Positions 1 through 8,017 of a DNA stretch of 9,532 nt are shown here, in pieces; positions within the stretch are counted from its first letter, which is position 1; every line of letters starts with the position of its first letter. The DNA comes from Endomicrobium sp. (GTDB taxonomy: Bacteria; Elusimicrobiota; Endomicrobiia; Endomicrobiales; Endomicrobiaceae), in assembly GCA_031264425.1 (NCBI GenBank), contig JAISDY010000030.1, forward strand, positions 1 to 9,532, in the 5' to 3' direction. Under the pieces are notes generated by a model. It ran no database searches. It saw nothing but the letters and a program-made list of their open reading frames with translations, and was not told the DNA's origin. Position numbers and translations under genes: made by a program.

Positions 1-1152
1 AGCTATAAATCTGAATAATATTATTATAGTCGGTCTTATCTGCTCTATAATCAAACCTTCCGAACCATTGGCAAATGGTTTTATCAGAAGATTTGGAATA
101 AGTAAAAACATTAAAAAGGTAAAAATGATAAAAATAAAGACTATCTGAGAGGCGGTTATTACACTTTTTTGAGCCATAGAAGCTTTGTTTCTGCCAAGAT
201 AATTGCCTGTCATGATAGACATTGTCACACCAAACCCAACAAGAGGCATATATGCTAAATTGTAAGTATTCATGACAATATTTGAGCTAGATAATTCTAA
301 CTTGCCTAGAGTTCCTACTATAATGCTAAATAATGTAAACACCGATATATCTAAAAACATATGAACGCCGCTTGGCAAGCCAAACCTTATAAATCTTTTT
401 AAGAAGTTAAAATTTGGTTTTAGTTGCCTCGTATTAAATTTAACGCTATTCTTTTTTGAGATGACTAAAAGTAGAAATACAGTAGATACAACCGCATATC
501 CTATAATTGTCGCTAGAGCTGCTCCTTGTATCCCAAGTTCGTGAAATCCGAAATTTCCAAATATCAGCAAATAGTCTAAAATAATATTTATAAATATGCC
601 TATAAGATTAACTAATAGAACTGTTTTGGTCTTTTCTCTTCCGGCGTAAAATCCTCCAAATGCGGATGAGACAAGATAAAAAAATGAGCCGTAGCATAAG
701 ACGTTAAAATACTTTGTTTCTTCTTGAGCAATACCTTTTGGATGTCCTATAAAATTGAAAATATCAGATGAAAATAGTGTGAAGAAAAAAATAATAATAG
801 AACTCAGAAGGGCAAAATAAATAGCTTGCCAAATCGCTGGACCTATAGACTTATATTCTTGTTTCCCATTATATTGAGAAACAAAAACGTCAATATAAGA
901 TACGGTCCCTAAGAATATAAATAATATTGAGGTGTTTAAGAGTCCTGAGGGAAACGCGGCAGCGTAAGCGTCCTGAGAATACCATGTCAGAAAAAATCTA
1001 TCTACAAAGTTTTGAAAAGCCCAAGCTCCTATTGAAATTGTAAGCGGTAAGGCTATGCTAAGAAACTCAAAGTACCCGGCTTTTGCTCTCCATCGTCTAG
1101 CAATATATTTAAAAATCATAGCAGATATTATATAAAATTTTTTATTCGTCAT
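1..1152 (-). CDS. MATE family efflux transporter (C-terminus beyond window)
   Basis: Reading leftward from an ATG at 1152, the frame stays open for 384 codons to the window edge, so the last roughly 60-80 residues of a usual 450-residue protein are missing. The product is very hydrophobic with repeated membrane segments. Residues 27-59 carry the first-helix pattern of MATE proteins (YFEFLSIALPL, then FVDRFFLTWYS with Asp51). A second repeat begins near residue 258 with GLPSG, matching the two-lobed 12-helix fold. MATE proteins are inner-membrane antiporters that export drugs or metabolites using a H+ or Na+ gradient; the substrate cannot be told here. The start is uncertain. An in-frame ATG at 1194 would add 14 residues and another at 1119 would remove 11; none has a clear Shine-Dalgarno sequence. 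I chose 1152 because it leaves a normal-length N-terminal tail and room for a promoter. The gene is divergent from the ABC ATPase gene. Confidence 0.93.
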   Translation of the reverse strand, partial: MTNKKFYIISAMIFKYIARRWRAKAGYFEFLSIALPLTISIGAWAFQNFVDRFFLTWYSQDAYAAAFPSGLLNTSILFIFLGTVSYIDVFVSQYNGKQEYKSIGPAIWQAIYFALLSSIIIFFFTLFSSDIFNFIGHPKGIAQEETKYFNVLCYGSFFYLVSSAFGGFYAGREKTKTVLLVNLIGIFINIILDYLLIFGNFGFHELGIQGAALATIIGYAVVSTVFLLLVISKKNSVKFNTRQLKPNFNFLKRFIRFGLPSGVHMFLDISVFTLFSIIVGTLGKLELSSSNIVMNTYNLAYMPLVGFGVTMSIMTGNYLGRNKASMAQKSVITASQIVFIFIIFTFLMFLLIPNLLIKPFANGSEGLIIEQIRPTIIILFRFIA

Positions 1153-1157
1153 GTTTT

Positions 1158-1186
1158 TTGATTTTTTTTGGTGAAAAATATAAAAT
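1158..1186 (+). promoter_or_regulatory. Candidate sigma70-type promoter of the rightward operon
   Basis: TTGATT at 1158-1163 and TAAAAT at 1181-1186 are separated by 17 bases. This would start transcription near 1193, about 18 bases before the ATG at 1211. It is the only non-coding place left for a promoter of the seven-gene run. The region is so AT-rich that chance matches are likely. If the MATE gene starts at 1194, this promoter would lie inside its coding sequence. Confidence 0.35.
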
Positions 1187-1210
1187 CTTTGCATAAAATA
1201 AAGGAATTTT

Positions 1211-1993
1211 ATGACTGATTTTATATATTTAAAACATATCTCTGTCTTGCGGGATGATAGAAAAATTTTAGATGACATTACTTTAAATATAAAAACAGGT
1301 GAGAATGCGGCAATAATAGGTCCTAACGGTTCTGGAAAATCCACGTTTATAAAGCTGATTACTCGTTCTATTTATCCTTCTTACACAGGAGCGGGTGTCT
1401 GCAGGTTGTTTGGGCGCAATGTTTGGAACGTGGAGGATTTGCGCAGTATGCTTGGCATAGTTACAAACGAGCTTCAATACAACTTTCACAACGAAATAAC
1501 GGGATTTGACGCTGTGTTGTCTGGATTTTTTTCAAGCATTGGAGTATATAAAAATCATATTGTCACAAAAGATATGATTAAAAAAGCAGAACAGACAATA
1601 GATTTAATGGAAGTGTCATGTTTAAAAGATAAAAAACTTGAGACCATGTCGTCTGGAGAAGCAAGAAGATTTTTAATAGCAAGGGCGCTTGTCAACGATC
1701 CAAAAGTGTTGATTTTGGACGAACCTTCCAATAGTTTGGATATAGCCTCATCGTTGAATCTTCATAAAATTATGAGGAAGATAGTGGCGACTGGCGCCAA
1801 TATAATACTTGTAACGCATTTAGTATCAGATATTATTCCTGAAATTAACAGATTTGTGTTTTTTAAAAATGGCAAAATTTTTGCCGACGGCTCCCGCAAG
1901 AATGTTTTTACAAACGAGAAACTTTCTTCTCTTTTCGGCATCAATGTGAAAATCAGTGAAAATAACGGCTTTTGCGGTATTATTACAATATAG
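1211..1993 (+). CDS. ABC transporter ATP-binding protein, ModF-like
   Basis: This 260-residue protein is a single complete nucleotide-binding domain. It has Walker A GPNGSGKST at 37-45, the signature SSGEA at 147-151, Walker B LILDE at 167-171, the D-loop SLD at 175-177 and the switch histidine H203. LGIVTNELQ at 81-89 fills the Q-loop region. The SSGEARR signature and the following DEPSNSLD resemble the COG1119 (ModF-type) ATPases, which are often annotated as molybdenum or iron transport although the substrate of most members is unknown. No permease or binding protein is visible, and it has no membrane segment, so its partner must be encoded elsewhere or it may have a non-transport role. 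AAGGA at 1201-1205 lies five bases before the ATG. It is the first gene of the rightward run, 19 bases before mprF. Being an ABC ATPase is certain; the subfamily is probable and the substrate unknown. Confidence 0.92.
   Translation: MTDFIYLKHISVLRDDRKILDDITLNIKTGENAAIIGPNGSGKSTFIKLITRSIYPSYTGAGVCRLFGRNVWNVEDLRSMLGIVTNELQYNFHNEITGFDAVLSGFFSSIGVYKNHIVTKDMIKKAEQTIDLMEVSCLKDKKLETMSSGEARRFLIARALVNDPKVLILDEPSNSLDIASSLNLHKIMRKIVATGANIILVTHLVSDIIPEINRFVFFKNGKIFADGSRKNVFTNEKLSSLFGINVKISENNGFCGIITI
1220..1248 (-). promoter_or_regulatory. Candidate promoter of the leftward MATE gene
   Basis: On the minus strand, AAGACA (1248-1243) and TATAAA (1225-1220) are 17 bases apart, predicting a start near 1213. 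That leaves a leader of about 60 bases to the ATG at 1152, or about 19 bases to the ATG at 1194. It lies within the first codons of the divergent ABC gene. The match is moderate and the sequence AT-rich, so this is tentative. Confidence 0.2.
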
Positions 1994-2012
1994 AGGTATA
2001 ACAGGATAAATA

Positions 2013-4583
2013 ATGAAAAAGTGGATAAAAATTGTTCTGGTTCCTTTAGGTTTTTTTATTTTTATAGGAGCATTAGTCCTTTTACATAATCAATTAAAAA
2101 ATCTTAGTTATGTTGATGTTATAAATGCGTTAAAGGCAATCCCTGCTGTAAGAATTGCAATAGCATTGTGTTTGGCATTGTCGTACTACTTAGTTTTAGG
2201 CGGTTATGATATTGTCGCATTTAAGTTTATTGACGCTAAAGTTCCAATAAAGCCTAAAGATATAATTTTTACGTGTTTTATAAGCAATGTTTTAGCCAAT
2301 AATACCGGTTATTCCATGCTTTTTGGCGGATCTATAAGATATAGGCTTTATTCTTTGTACAACATTTCAATGATTGACGTTACAAAAGTGCTTCTGTTTT
2401 CTTCTGCGACAATATGGCTTGGGCTTTTGGCTGTGGGCGGGATCATTTTTACTTTTGCGCCTGTTTCATTGGAGAGCGTGTTTAATTTAAATATTTCAAC
2501 AAGAATAATCGGACTGATTTCCGTAGCTATTTTGATTTTGTATGTTTTATTAAGCACCCTCCATTCAAAGCCGCGCAAAATTTTTAAATGGACCATCTCT
2601 TTCCCAAACATAAAGATTGTAACGGCTCAAGTGTTGCTTGCCACAAGCGATTGGCTTATTGCTTCCCTCACTCTTTTTGTCCTTATGCCTGAAGGATATA
2701 TATCATATTTTGTGCTACTTAAAGTTTTCCTTGTATCACAATTTCTTGTGATTATAAGCCAAGTGCCGGGCGGAATGGGCGTTCTTGAAACGTCAATAAC
2801 TCTTTTAATGCCAAATTCTGCAAATAATCCCGGCATTATAAGCGCACTTCTTGCATATAGGGCGGTATTTTATTTCTTTCCACTTTTAATAGCTCTTGTT
2901 ATGTTAGGAGCTTTTGAATTTATGGTTTTTACTAAAAAATTCAATAAAACGGCGAAAATTTTTGGAAAAACAGTTTCGTCAGTTGTGGTTCAAGTTATAG
3001 CTTTATGTTCTTTTTTTGTGGGTATGATAGCCATGTTTTCGGCATCAACTCCGTTTAATGTTGATCAATTAAAGGCTATTATAAACTTACTTCCCTCGTG
3101 GTTTGCGGATTTATCGCACTTCTTACTGAGCATTACGGCAATAGGTATCTTATTTATATCTCGCGCTTTACAGCTTAGGATTAAAAAAGCGTGGGGCATA
3201 TCCTGTTGTTTGGTATCTTTTGCCATAGCTTTGATACTTATTGTTGGAGAGCCAACTTTGGTTCTTATGTGTTTTGTATCTCTATTGGTTGTTTTATTGT
3301 TTTCAAAAAAATATTTTTACAGGGATATCCCTATACTCAAAACAGATTTTAGCTCATGGTGGCTTTGTGCGGTTGGCGGAGTGTTCGCATTGTCTGTTTG
3401 GATAGGGTTCTTTGTAAATAGACAAGACATTTTTTCTTGGATACACCTTGATGTGTTTTTTAGCAGTCTTTTAAACACTAACGATGCAGCGAGATTTTTA
3501 AGAGCAAGTTTTGGGATCGGCGTTATAATATTAATAGTGATTGTTGAGCAAATACTTAAAAACTTTTTTAATAAGCCCATGTTGTTCACAAAAAAAGATA
3601 TAGAGGCAATAGCGCACTCTTCAGATTATGCTTACTCACTGTATGCTTTGGCTTCGGATAAGGAATTTATAGTAAATGACGAGAAAGACGCATTTATAAT
3701 GTATGCTAAGTCAAAAGATAGCTGGATTGTTTTAGGAGACCCGGTCGGAAGAAATTTTAGTAGGAATGAGCTTCTATGGAAGTTTAAAGAGATTACCGAC
3801 AAAGCCGCAGCTAAGCCCGCATTTGTCGGTATAGACGGGAAGTATGCGCAAATTTATGATGACATCGGGCTTGATATTTTTGACATAGGTCAGGAAGCAA
3901 AAATAGAGTTGAAAAAATTTAACACATATAAAGAAAATTTTAAAAGTTTCCATGATTTGGAAAAGAAGATAGAAATGGATGGGATTACTTATAAGTCTTT
4001 GAGTGCGGATATGTTCAGCGGGTATAAAGCTGAATTTGCAGAGATAAATAAGCAGTGGGTAGAAGATAAGCGTTATTTTGAAATGAACTTTATACCGGGA
4101 AAGTATGATGAAAGTTATATGCAATATATGGACTTTAGCGTTTTAGAAAAAGATGGAAAAGTTTGCGCTTTTTCAATTTTCTCAAAAACAGACAATAAGC
4201 ACGAAATATCTTCAGGCATAGTGAGATATGTGAAGAGCGAATACGATTTATTTTCCTATATACTATTTAAAAATATTATATACGCTAAAGACGAAGGATA
4301 TAAATGGTTTGATTTAGGGCTTGCTTATTTTAATAGGGTTGATAATAGCGGAGACGTCTCAAAATATTTTGCCAAGATGTTTATGTTTGCCGAACATTTT
4401 AAATACGATATTGCGTCTTTAAGAGAGTTTAAGGATAAATTTTCTCCTCTTTGGCGCAATAAATACGTGGCTATACACCCGGACAAATATATCGTTTCAT
4501 TCATTAAAAATTTTACGGTTCTTATTTCTCCTAAGAAAAGCGTTGACAGAAAGAGCTTTTTTAGAAGGATTTTTAGAAGATGA
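2013..4583 (+). CDS. mprF: MprF-type aminoacyl-phosphatidylglycerol synthase/flippase
   Basis: At 856 residues this matches full-length bifunctional MprF (about 840). Residues 1 to about 515 hold roughly 13-14 membrane helices. They include the flippase-domain motifs GGSIRYRLYS (105-114) and VPGGMGVLE (251-259), shared with the UPF0104 family. Residues from about 524 onward form a cytosolic tandem GNAT-like domain (DUF2156) with LGDPVGR (574-580), VRY (737-739) and DLGLA (767-771). The family transfers an amino acid, often lysine or alanine, from aminoacyl-tRNA to phosphatidylglycerol and flips the product outward, lowering negative surface charge and giving resistance to cationic peptides. 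The amino acid used here cannot be predicted. The catalytic domain is divergent: the Asp usually three residues before the conserved Arg (DLMR) is Gly735. AGGA at 2003-2006 sits six bases before the ATG. The stop overlaps the tilS start by four bases. Confidence 0.9.
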   Translation: MKKWIKIVLVPLGFFIFIGALVLLHNQLKNLSYVDVINALKAIPAVRIAIALCLALSYYLVLGGYDIVAFKFIDAKVPIKPKDIIFTCFISNVLANNTGYSMLFGGSIRYRLYSLYNISMIDVTKVLLFSSATIWLGLLAVGGIIFTFAPVSLESVFNLNISTRIIGLISVAILILYVLLSTLHSKPRKIFKWTISFPNIKIVTAQVLLATSDWLIASLTLFVLMPEGYISYFVLLKVFLVSQFLVIISQVPGGMGVLETSITLLMPNSANNPGIISALLAYRAVFYFFPLLIALVMLGAFEFMVFTKKFNKTAKIFGKTVSSVVVQVIALCSFFVGMIAMFSASTPFNVDQLKAIINLLPSWFADLSHFLLSITAIGILFISRALQLRIKKAWGISCCLVSFAIALILIVGEPTLVLMCFVSLLVVLLFSKKYFYRDIPILKTDFSSWWLCAVGGVFALSVWIGFFVNRQDIFSWIHLDVFFSSLLNTNDAARFLRASFGIGVIILIVIVEQILKNFFNKPMLFTKKDIEAIAHSSDYAYSLYALASDKEFIVNDEKDAFIMYAKSKDSWIVLGDPVGRNFSRNELLWKFKEITDKAAAKPAFVGIDGKYAQIYDDIGLDIFDIGQEAKIELKKFNTYKENFKSFHDLEKKIEMDGITYKSLSADMFSGYKAEFAEINKQWVEDKRYFEMNFIPGKYDESYMQYMDFSVLEKDGKVCAFSIFSKTDNKHEISSGIVRYVKSEYDLFSYILFKNIIYAKDEGYKWFDLGLAYFNRVDNSGDVSKYFAKMFMFAEHFKYDIASLREFKDKFSPLWRNKYVAIHPDKYIVSFIKNFTVLISPKKSVDRKSFFRRIFRR

Positions 4584-5563
4584 AGACATGGGATATTTTT
4601 TATCAAAATATTGTTCAAACTGGTTTAGTGAAATCCAAAGATAAAGTCGCACTTGCTGTTTCCGGCGGACAAGATTCTATTTGTATGCTTCATATGTTTT
4701 GGCGTTTGGCAAAAAAAATGCGGATAGAGCTTTTGACGGTAAATTTTAATCACAATTTAAGAAAAGCGTCTGCTAAAGAAGCTCAAATAGTTAAAAATTT
4801 GTCAAACAAACTTGGAATTGATTGCATTTTAGAAAATATCAACGTAAAAGAATATTCTAAAAAAGAATCTATATCTATTGAGACAGCCGGACGAAACTTA
4901 AGGTATTTGTCGCTTGAAAATATAGCCAAAAAATATAAATGTAATAAAATTTCTACCGCTCACAACGCCAATGATAATGCCGAGACTGTTCTAATGTGGC
5001 TTCTAAGGGGAAGCGGAAATTTCGCAGGGATACCTCAAGAGAGGAACATAGACAAAAAGCTCAGTATTATAAGACCGTTGCTTCCTATTAAAAGGAAATT
5101 GATTGAAGATTACATAAGTGCGCATAAATTGCCTTTCTGCACAGACAAGTCCAACTTTTCCGATGTCTATACACGCAATAAAATAAGGCTCTCTATTATT
5201 CCTTTGTGTGAAAAGATAAATACTATGGCTGTTGAACATATCTTTAATTTAAGCCACATACAGGCTATAGAAAACGCTTATTTAGAAGAAATCACGCTTA
5301 AATGTTTGAAAAAATGCGTAAAATTTAGCAAAAGACAAATTTTGCTTGATTTAACAATGTTTTTGCAGTATAATGAGGCGGTTCAATACAGAATTTTGAA
5401 GAATATTTTGCCTCAAAAAAAGTACAAGTCTTATATCAATTTAATAATGTATAAAATTTTATCGTCAGATTTATCCGTTTATAAGGTATCGGACGATTGG
5501 AGTTTCTGTGTTAAGCCAAACAATAAAGCATATTTTATAAAGGGTAAAGAAGATGACATGTAA
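4580..5563 (+). CDS. tilS: tRNA(Ile)-lysidine synthase TilS (short form)
   Basis: TilS uses ATP to attach lysine to C34 of the CAU-anticodon isoleucine tRNA, so that it reads AUA instead of AUG; this is normally essential. The PP-loop SGGQDS lies at residues 28-33, followed by NFNHNLR (55-61) and AGRNLRY (103-109). AHNANDNAET at 127-136 corresponds to the usual AHHxDDQAET. Downstream come IIRPLLPIKR and the TDKSN...YTRNKIR block, typical of TilS rather than TtcA. At 327 residues it resembles the short Aquifex-like form and lacks most of the C-terminal domains of the E. coli enzyme (about 430). The ATG overlaps the mprF stop as ATGA. A weak AAGGA lies ten bases upstream and AGAAG lies directly adjacent, so translation is probably coupled to mprF. 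Its 3' end overlaps hpt by 11 bases. Confidence 0.95.
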   Translation: MKTWDIFYQNIVQTGLVKSKDKVALAVSGGQDSICMLHMFWRLAKKMRIELLTVNFNHNLRKASAKEAQIVKNLSNKLGIDCILENINVKEYSKKESISIETAGRNLRYLSLENIAKKYKCNKISTAHNANDNAETVLMWLLRGSGNFAGIPQERNIDKKLSIIRPLLPIKRKLIEDYISAHKLPFCTDKSNFSDVYTRNKIRLSIIPLCEKINTMAVEHIFNLSHIQAIENAYLEEITLKCLKKCVKFSKRQILLDLTMFLQYNEAVQYRILKNILPQKKYKSYINLIMYKILSSDLSVYKVSDDWSFCVKPNNKAYFIKGKEDDM

Positions 5564-6095
5564 GCAACATAGCTATAGTAATGTTGATGTTTTGATTTCT
5601 GCTGAAGATATTCGTAAAAAAGTTTTGGAAGTGGGAGCGCAAATATCTAGGGATTATGAAGGAAAGAATGTCCTTATAATTGCAGTTTTGAACGGCGGCT
5701 TTATTTTCTGCGCGGATTTGGTGCGCAGTTTAGATTTAGAATGCAAAGTTGATTTTATTTCCGTTAGCTCTTACATAGGCACACAAACGCAGGGAAAGGT
5801 GAAAGTAGTTTCAGGCATCAAAGAAGATATTATCGGTAAAGATGTCGTCATAATTGAAGACATTGTTGACAGAGGTTTTACTTTAGATTTTTTGATAAAA
5901 GAGATATCTTTGAAAAAGCCTAAAAGCATAAAGACTTGCGTCTTTTTAGATAAGAAATGCGCTAGAGAAAAGGAAGTTGCCGTTGATTACAGTTGTTTTG
6001 AAATAGGAAATGATTTTGTGGTTGGCTACGGACTGGACTACAATGGATTTTTTAGACAATTACCTTATGTTGGGAAAATAAAGGAGTCGGTTTAA
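5553..6095 (+). CDS. hpt: Hypoxanthine phosphoribosyltransferase
   Basis: This 180-residue type I phosphoribosyltransferase salvages hypoxanthine, and usually guanine, by condensing it with PRPP to IMP or GMP in the cytoplasm. Visible landmarks are VLNGGF at 45-50 (the PPi-binding loop), the flexible catalytic loop around SSYIGT at 72-77, and the PRPP motif IIEDIVDRGFTL at 100-111. The C-terminal FVVGYGLDY motif, followed by FRQLPYVG, is diagnostic of Hpt. Length is normal for the bacterial enzyme. The PRPP loop reads DRG where the family normally has DTG or DSG. AAAGGG at 5539-5544 is eight bases before the ATG. It overlaps tilS by 11 bases and its stop shares one base with the ftsH start; the tilS-hpt-ftsH order is widespread in bacteria and supports the call. 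Confidence 0.95.
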   Translation: MTCKQHSYSNVDVLISAEDIRKKVLEVGAQISRDYEGKNVLIIAVLNGGFIFCADLVRSLDLECKVDFISVSSYIGTQTQGKVKVVSGIKEDIIGKDVVIIEDIVDRGFTLDFLIKEISLKKPKSIKTCVFLDKKCAREKEVAVDYSCFEIGNDFVVGYGLDYNGFFRQLPYVGKIKESV

Positions 6096-8017
6096 TGAAG
6101 AAAAAAAGCCCATGGCATATACTTTTTTGGATAACTCTTTTCATAATTATATTTATGCTTATGAATTCTGCAGGGAAAAAAGGTCTAGAGACAGAACTTG
6201 AATACTCTCAGTTTAAGCAGTATATAAGAGCGGGTAGCGTATCCAAAGTTGTGGTTGGACAGGATTTTATAAAAGGTCAATTTAGAGATTCCGATGGAGT
6301 TTTAAAGAACTTTAGAACTATTCCCATGAATGACCCAAACCTTATAAAAGACATGGAGGAAAATAAAGTTCTTGAATTTTCTTCTATTGAAAAAGGCGGC
6401 TGGCTTAGTTCTTTGCTAGTAGGTTGCTTGCCGATGATCCTTTTCCTTTTTGTATGGTTTTTCCTTATGAGAGGAATGATGATGGGTAGCGGCAAACACG
6501 CTATGTCTTTTGGTAAAACAAAAGCAAAACTTGCAGGAAACAACGCCGCTAAAAAAGTTACGTTTAAAGACGTTGCGGGTTGCAATGAGGCAAAAGAAGA
6601 ATTACAGGAAATAATAGAATTTTTAAAAGATCCTGCTAAATTTCAAAAATTGGGCGGAAAGATTCCAAAGGGAGTCCTTCTTTTTGGATCTCCGGGAACA
6701 GGGAAGACTTTGCTTGCCAAAGCCGTTGCTGGTGAAGCGGGGGTTCCTTTCTTTTCTTCAAGCGGCTCGGAATTTGTTGAAATGTTTGTCGGCGTCGGGG
6801 CTTCAAGAGTAAGAGATTTATTTGATCAAGGTAGAAAGTCCGCCCCATGCTTATTATTTATAGACGAAATAGATGCTGTTGGTAGGCATAGGTTTGCGGG
6901 TATTGGCGGAGGGCACGACGAAAGAGAGCAAACTTTAAATCAGCTGCTTGTTGAGATGGATGGTTTTGATACAAAAGAAGGCGTTATTTTAATTGCCGCG
7001 ACAAACAGACCCGATGTGCTGGATCCTGCCCTTTTAAGACCGGGAAGATTTGACAGACAGGTTGTGGTTCCAAGTCCGGATTTAAAAGATAGAGAAGAGA
7101 TTCTTACGGTGCATGCCCAAAAAATTAAGTTGGATAGCGATGTAAATTTAAATGTTATAGCCAGAAGAACTCCTGGATTTGTCGGTGCGGATTTGGCAAA
7201 TCTCATAAATGAGGCGGCATTGCTTGCTGCTAGAAATAATCAAAAAGCCGTAAATATGAAAAATATGGAAGAAGCTATAGATAGAATTCTTGCTGGACCT
7301 CAGAGAAAGTCTCGTATGATGTCTGAAAAAGAGAAAAAAGTTATAGCTTATCATGAAGCGGGACATACTATAGTTGCAAAATTGCTTCCAACGGCGGATC
7401 CTGTTCATAAAGTTTCCATAGTGCCTAGAGGTCCGGCGCTTGGTTATACTCTTCAGCTTCCGGAAGAAGACAAATACTTAACTTCAAAATCTGAACTTTT
7501 AGATAGATTGGCAATACTCTTTGGTGGACGCGTTGCTGAAGAAGTGATGTTTTCAGAGATTACAACCGGAGCCCAGAACGATATTTCAAAGGCTACAGAA
7601 ATTGCAACAAGAATGGTTATGGAATTTGGTATGAGTGAGAAAATAGGTCCAATGGCTTTACAAAGACCTAATGAAGAAGTTTTCCTTGGAAGAGATATTT
7701 CAAGAGAAGTAAGACACTCTGGTAAAACTTCGGAACTTATAGATGAAGAGATTAAGAAAATTATAGGCGGCGCTAAATCCAAAGCAACGAAACTTATTAA
7801 AGATAATTTAGCAGCGCTTGATAAACTTGTAAAGTATCTTTTAGAGAGAGAAAATCTTAACGGTGAAGAGGTTGATAAAATAATTAAAGGCGAAGAATTG
7901 CCTCCTGTAGCGGAAAAAGAGCCGGTAACAGAAGAAGACAGAAAAGAAGCCTCAGTTGAAAAAAAAGTTATAAAAGAAAAAATTGACGGCGGACAACAAG
8001 AAAGTGAAAAAATTTAA
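6095..8017 (+). CDS. ftsH: ATP-dependent zinc metalloprotease FtsH
   Basis: FtsH is the hexameric membrane-anchored AAA+ protease that extracts and degrades misfolded membrane proteins and regulatory proteins. Helix 1 spans about residues 8-25. A small extracytoplasmic domain follows, then helix 2 at about 103-127. The AAA+ module has Walker A GSPGTGKT (198-205), a pore loop with FVGVG, Walker B LLFIDEID (253-260) and the second region of homology at 301-321 ending RPGRFDR. The protease domain has zinc motif HEAGH (420-424) with catalytic Glu421, and third ligand Asp496. Residues 599-640 form a lysine- and glutamate-rich, probably disordered tail. Length 640 is typical. Walker A has Ser199 where FtsH usually has Pro, which should be tolerated. 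A strong AAGGAG at 6081-6086 lies eight bases before the ATG, so it may be translated more efficiently than its neighbours. The hpt stop and ftsH start share one base. Confidence 0.98.
   Translation: MKKKSPWHILFWITLFIIIFMLMNSAGKKGLETELEYSQFKQYIRAGSVSKVVVGQDFIKGQFRDSDGVLKNFRTIPMNDPNLIKDMEENKVLEFSSIEKGGWLSSLLVGCLPMILFLFVWFFLMRGMMMGSGKHAMSFGKTKAKLAGNNAAKKVTFKDVAGCNEAKEELQEIIEFLKDPAKFQKLGGKIPKGVLLFGSPGTGKTLLAKAVAGEAGVPFFSSSGSEFVEMFVGVGASRVRDLFDQGRKSAPCLLFIDEIDAVGRHRFAGIGGGHDEREQTLNQLLVEMDGFDTKEGVILIAATNRPDVLDPALLRPGRFDRQVVVPSPDLKDREEILTVHAQKIKLDSDVNLNVIARRTPGFVGADLANLINEAALLAARNNQKAVNMKNMEEAIDRILAGPQRKSRMMSEKEKKVIAYHEAGHTIVAKLLPTADPVHKVSIVPRGPALGYTLQLPEEDKYLTSKSELLDRLAILFGGRVAEEVMFSEITTGAQNDISKATEIATRMVMEFGMSEKIGPMALQRPNEEVFLGRDISREVRHSGKTSELIDEEIKKIIGGAKSKATKLIKDNLAALDKLVKYLLERENLNGEEVDKIIKGEELPPVAEKEPVTEEDRKEASVEKKVIKEKIDGGQQESEKI
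7988..7993 (+). promoter_or_regulatory. Weak ribosome binding site for folE
   Basis: GGCGGA lies within the ftsH tail, ten bases before the GTG at 8004. It is an imperfect, distant Shine-Dalgarno match, but better than anything before the alternative TTG at 7983, where only A-rich sequence is seen. It favours the GTG start for folE. Confidence 0.35.

Noticed and set aside
1153..1210. Riboswitch or leader RNA before the rightward operon
   Set aside because: The space is under 60 bases, A/T homopolymer-rich, and shows no stem-loop or aptamer-like structure.
1994..2012. Terminator or regulatory element between the ABC gene and mprF
   Set aside because: Only 19 bases are present, with no hairpin; they contain the mprF ribosome binding site.
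3305..3311. A7 tract in mprF, and an A8 tract at 4711-4718 in tilS, as programmed frameshift sites
   Set aside because: Both genes are intact in the normal frame with conserved domains on both sides, so no frameshift is needed to make the product.
3774..4124. Open frame of about 116 codons antisense to the MprF synthase domain
   Set aside because: It mirrors a well-conserved coding region, resembles no family I know and has no supporting context. Other antisense open frames in mprF, ftsH and tilS are rejected on the same grounds.
4543..4571. Perfect TTGACA near the end of mprF as a promoter for tilS
   Set aside because: At 16-18 base spacing the -10 region matches poorly (for example AGGATT or AAGGAT), so the -35 match alone is not enough.
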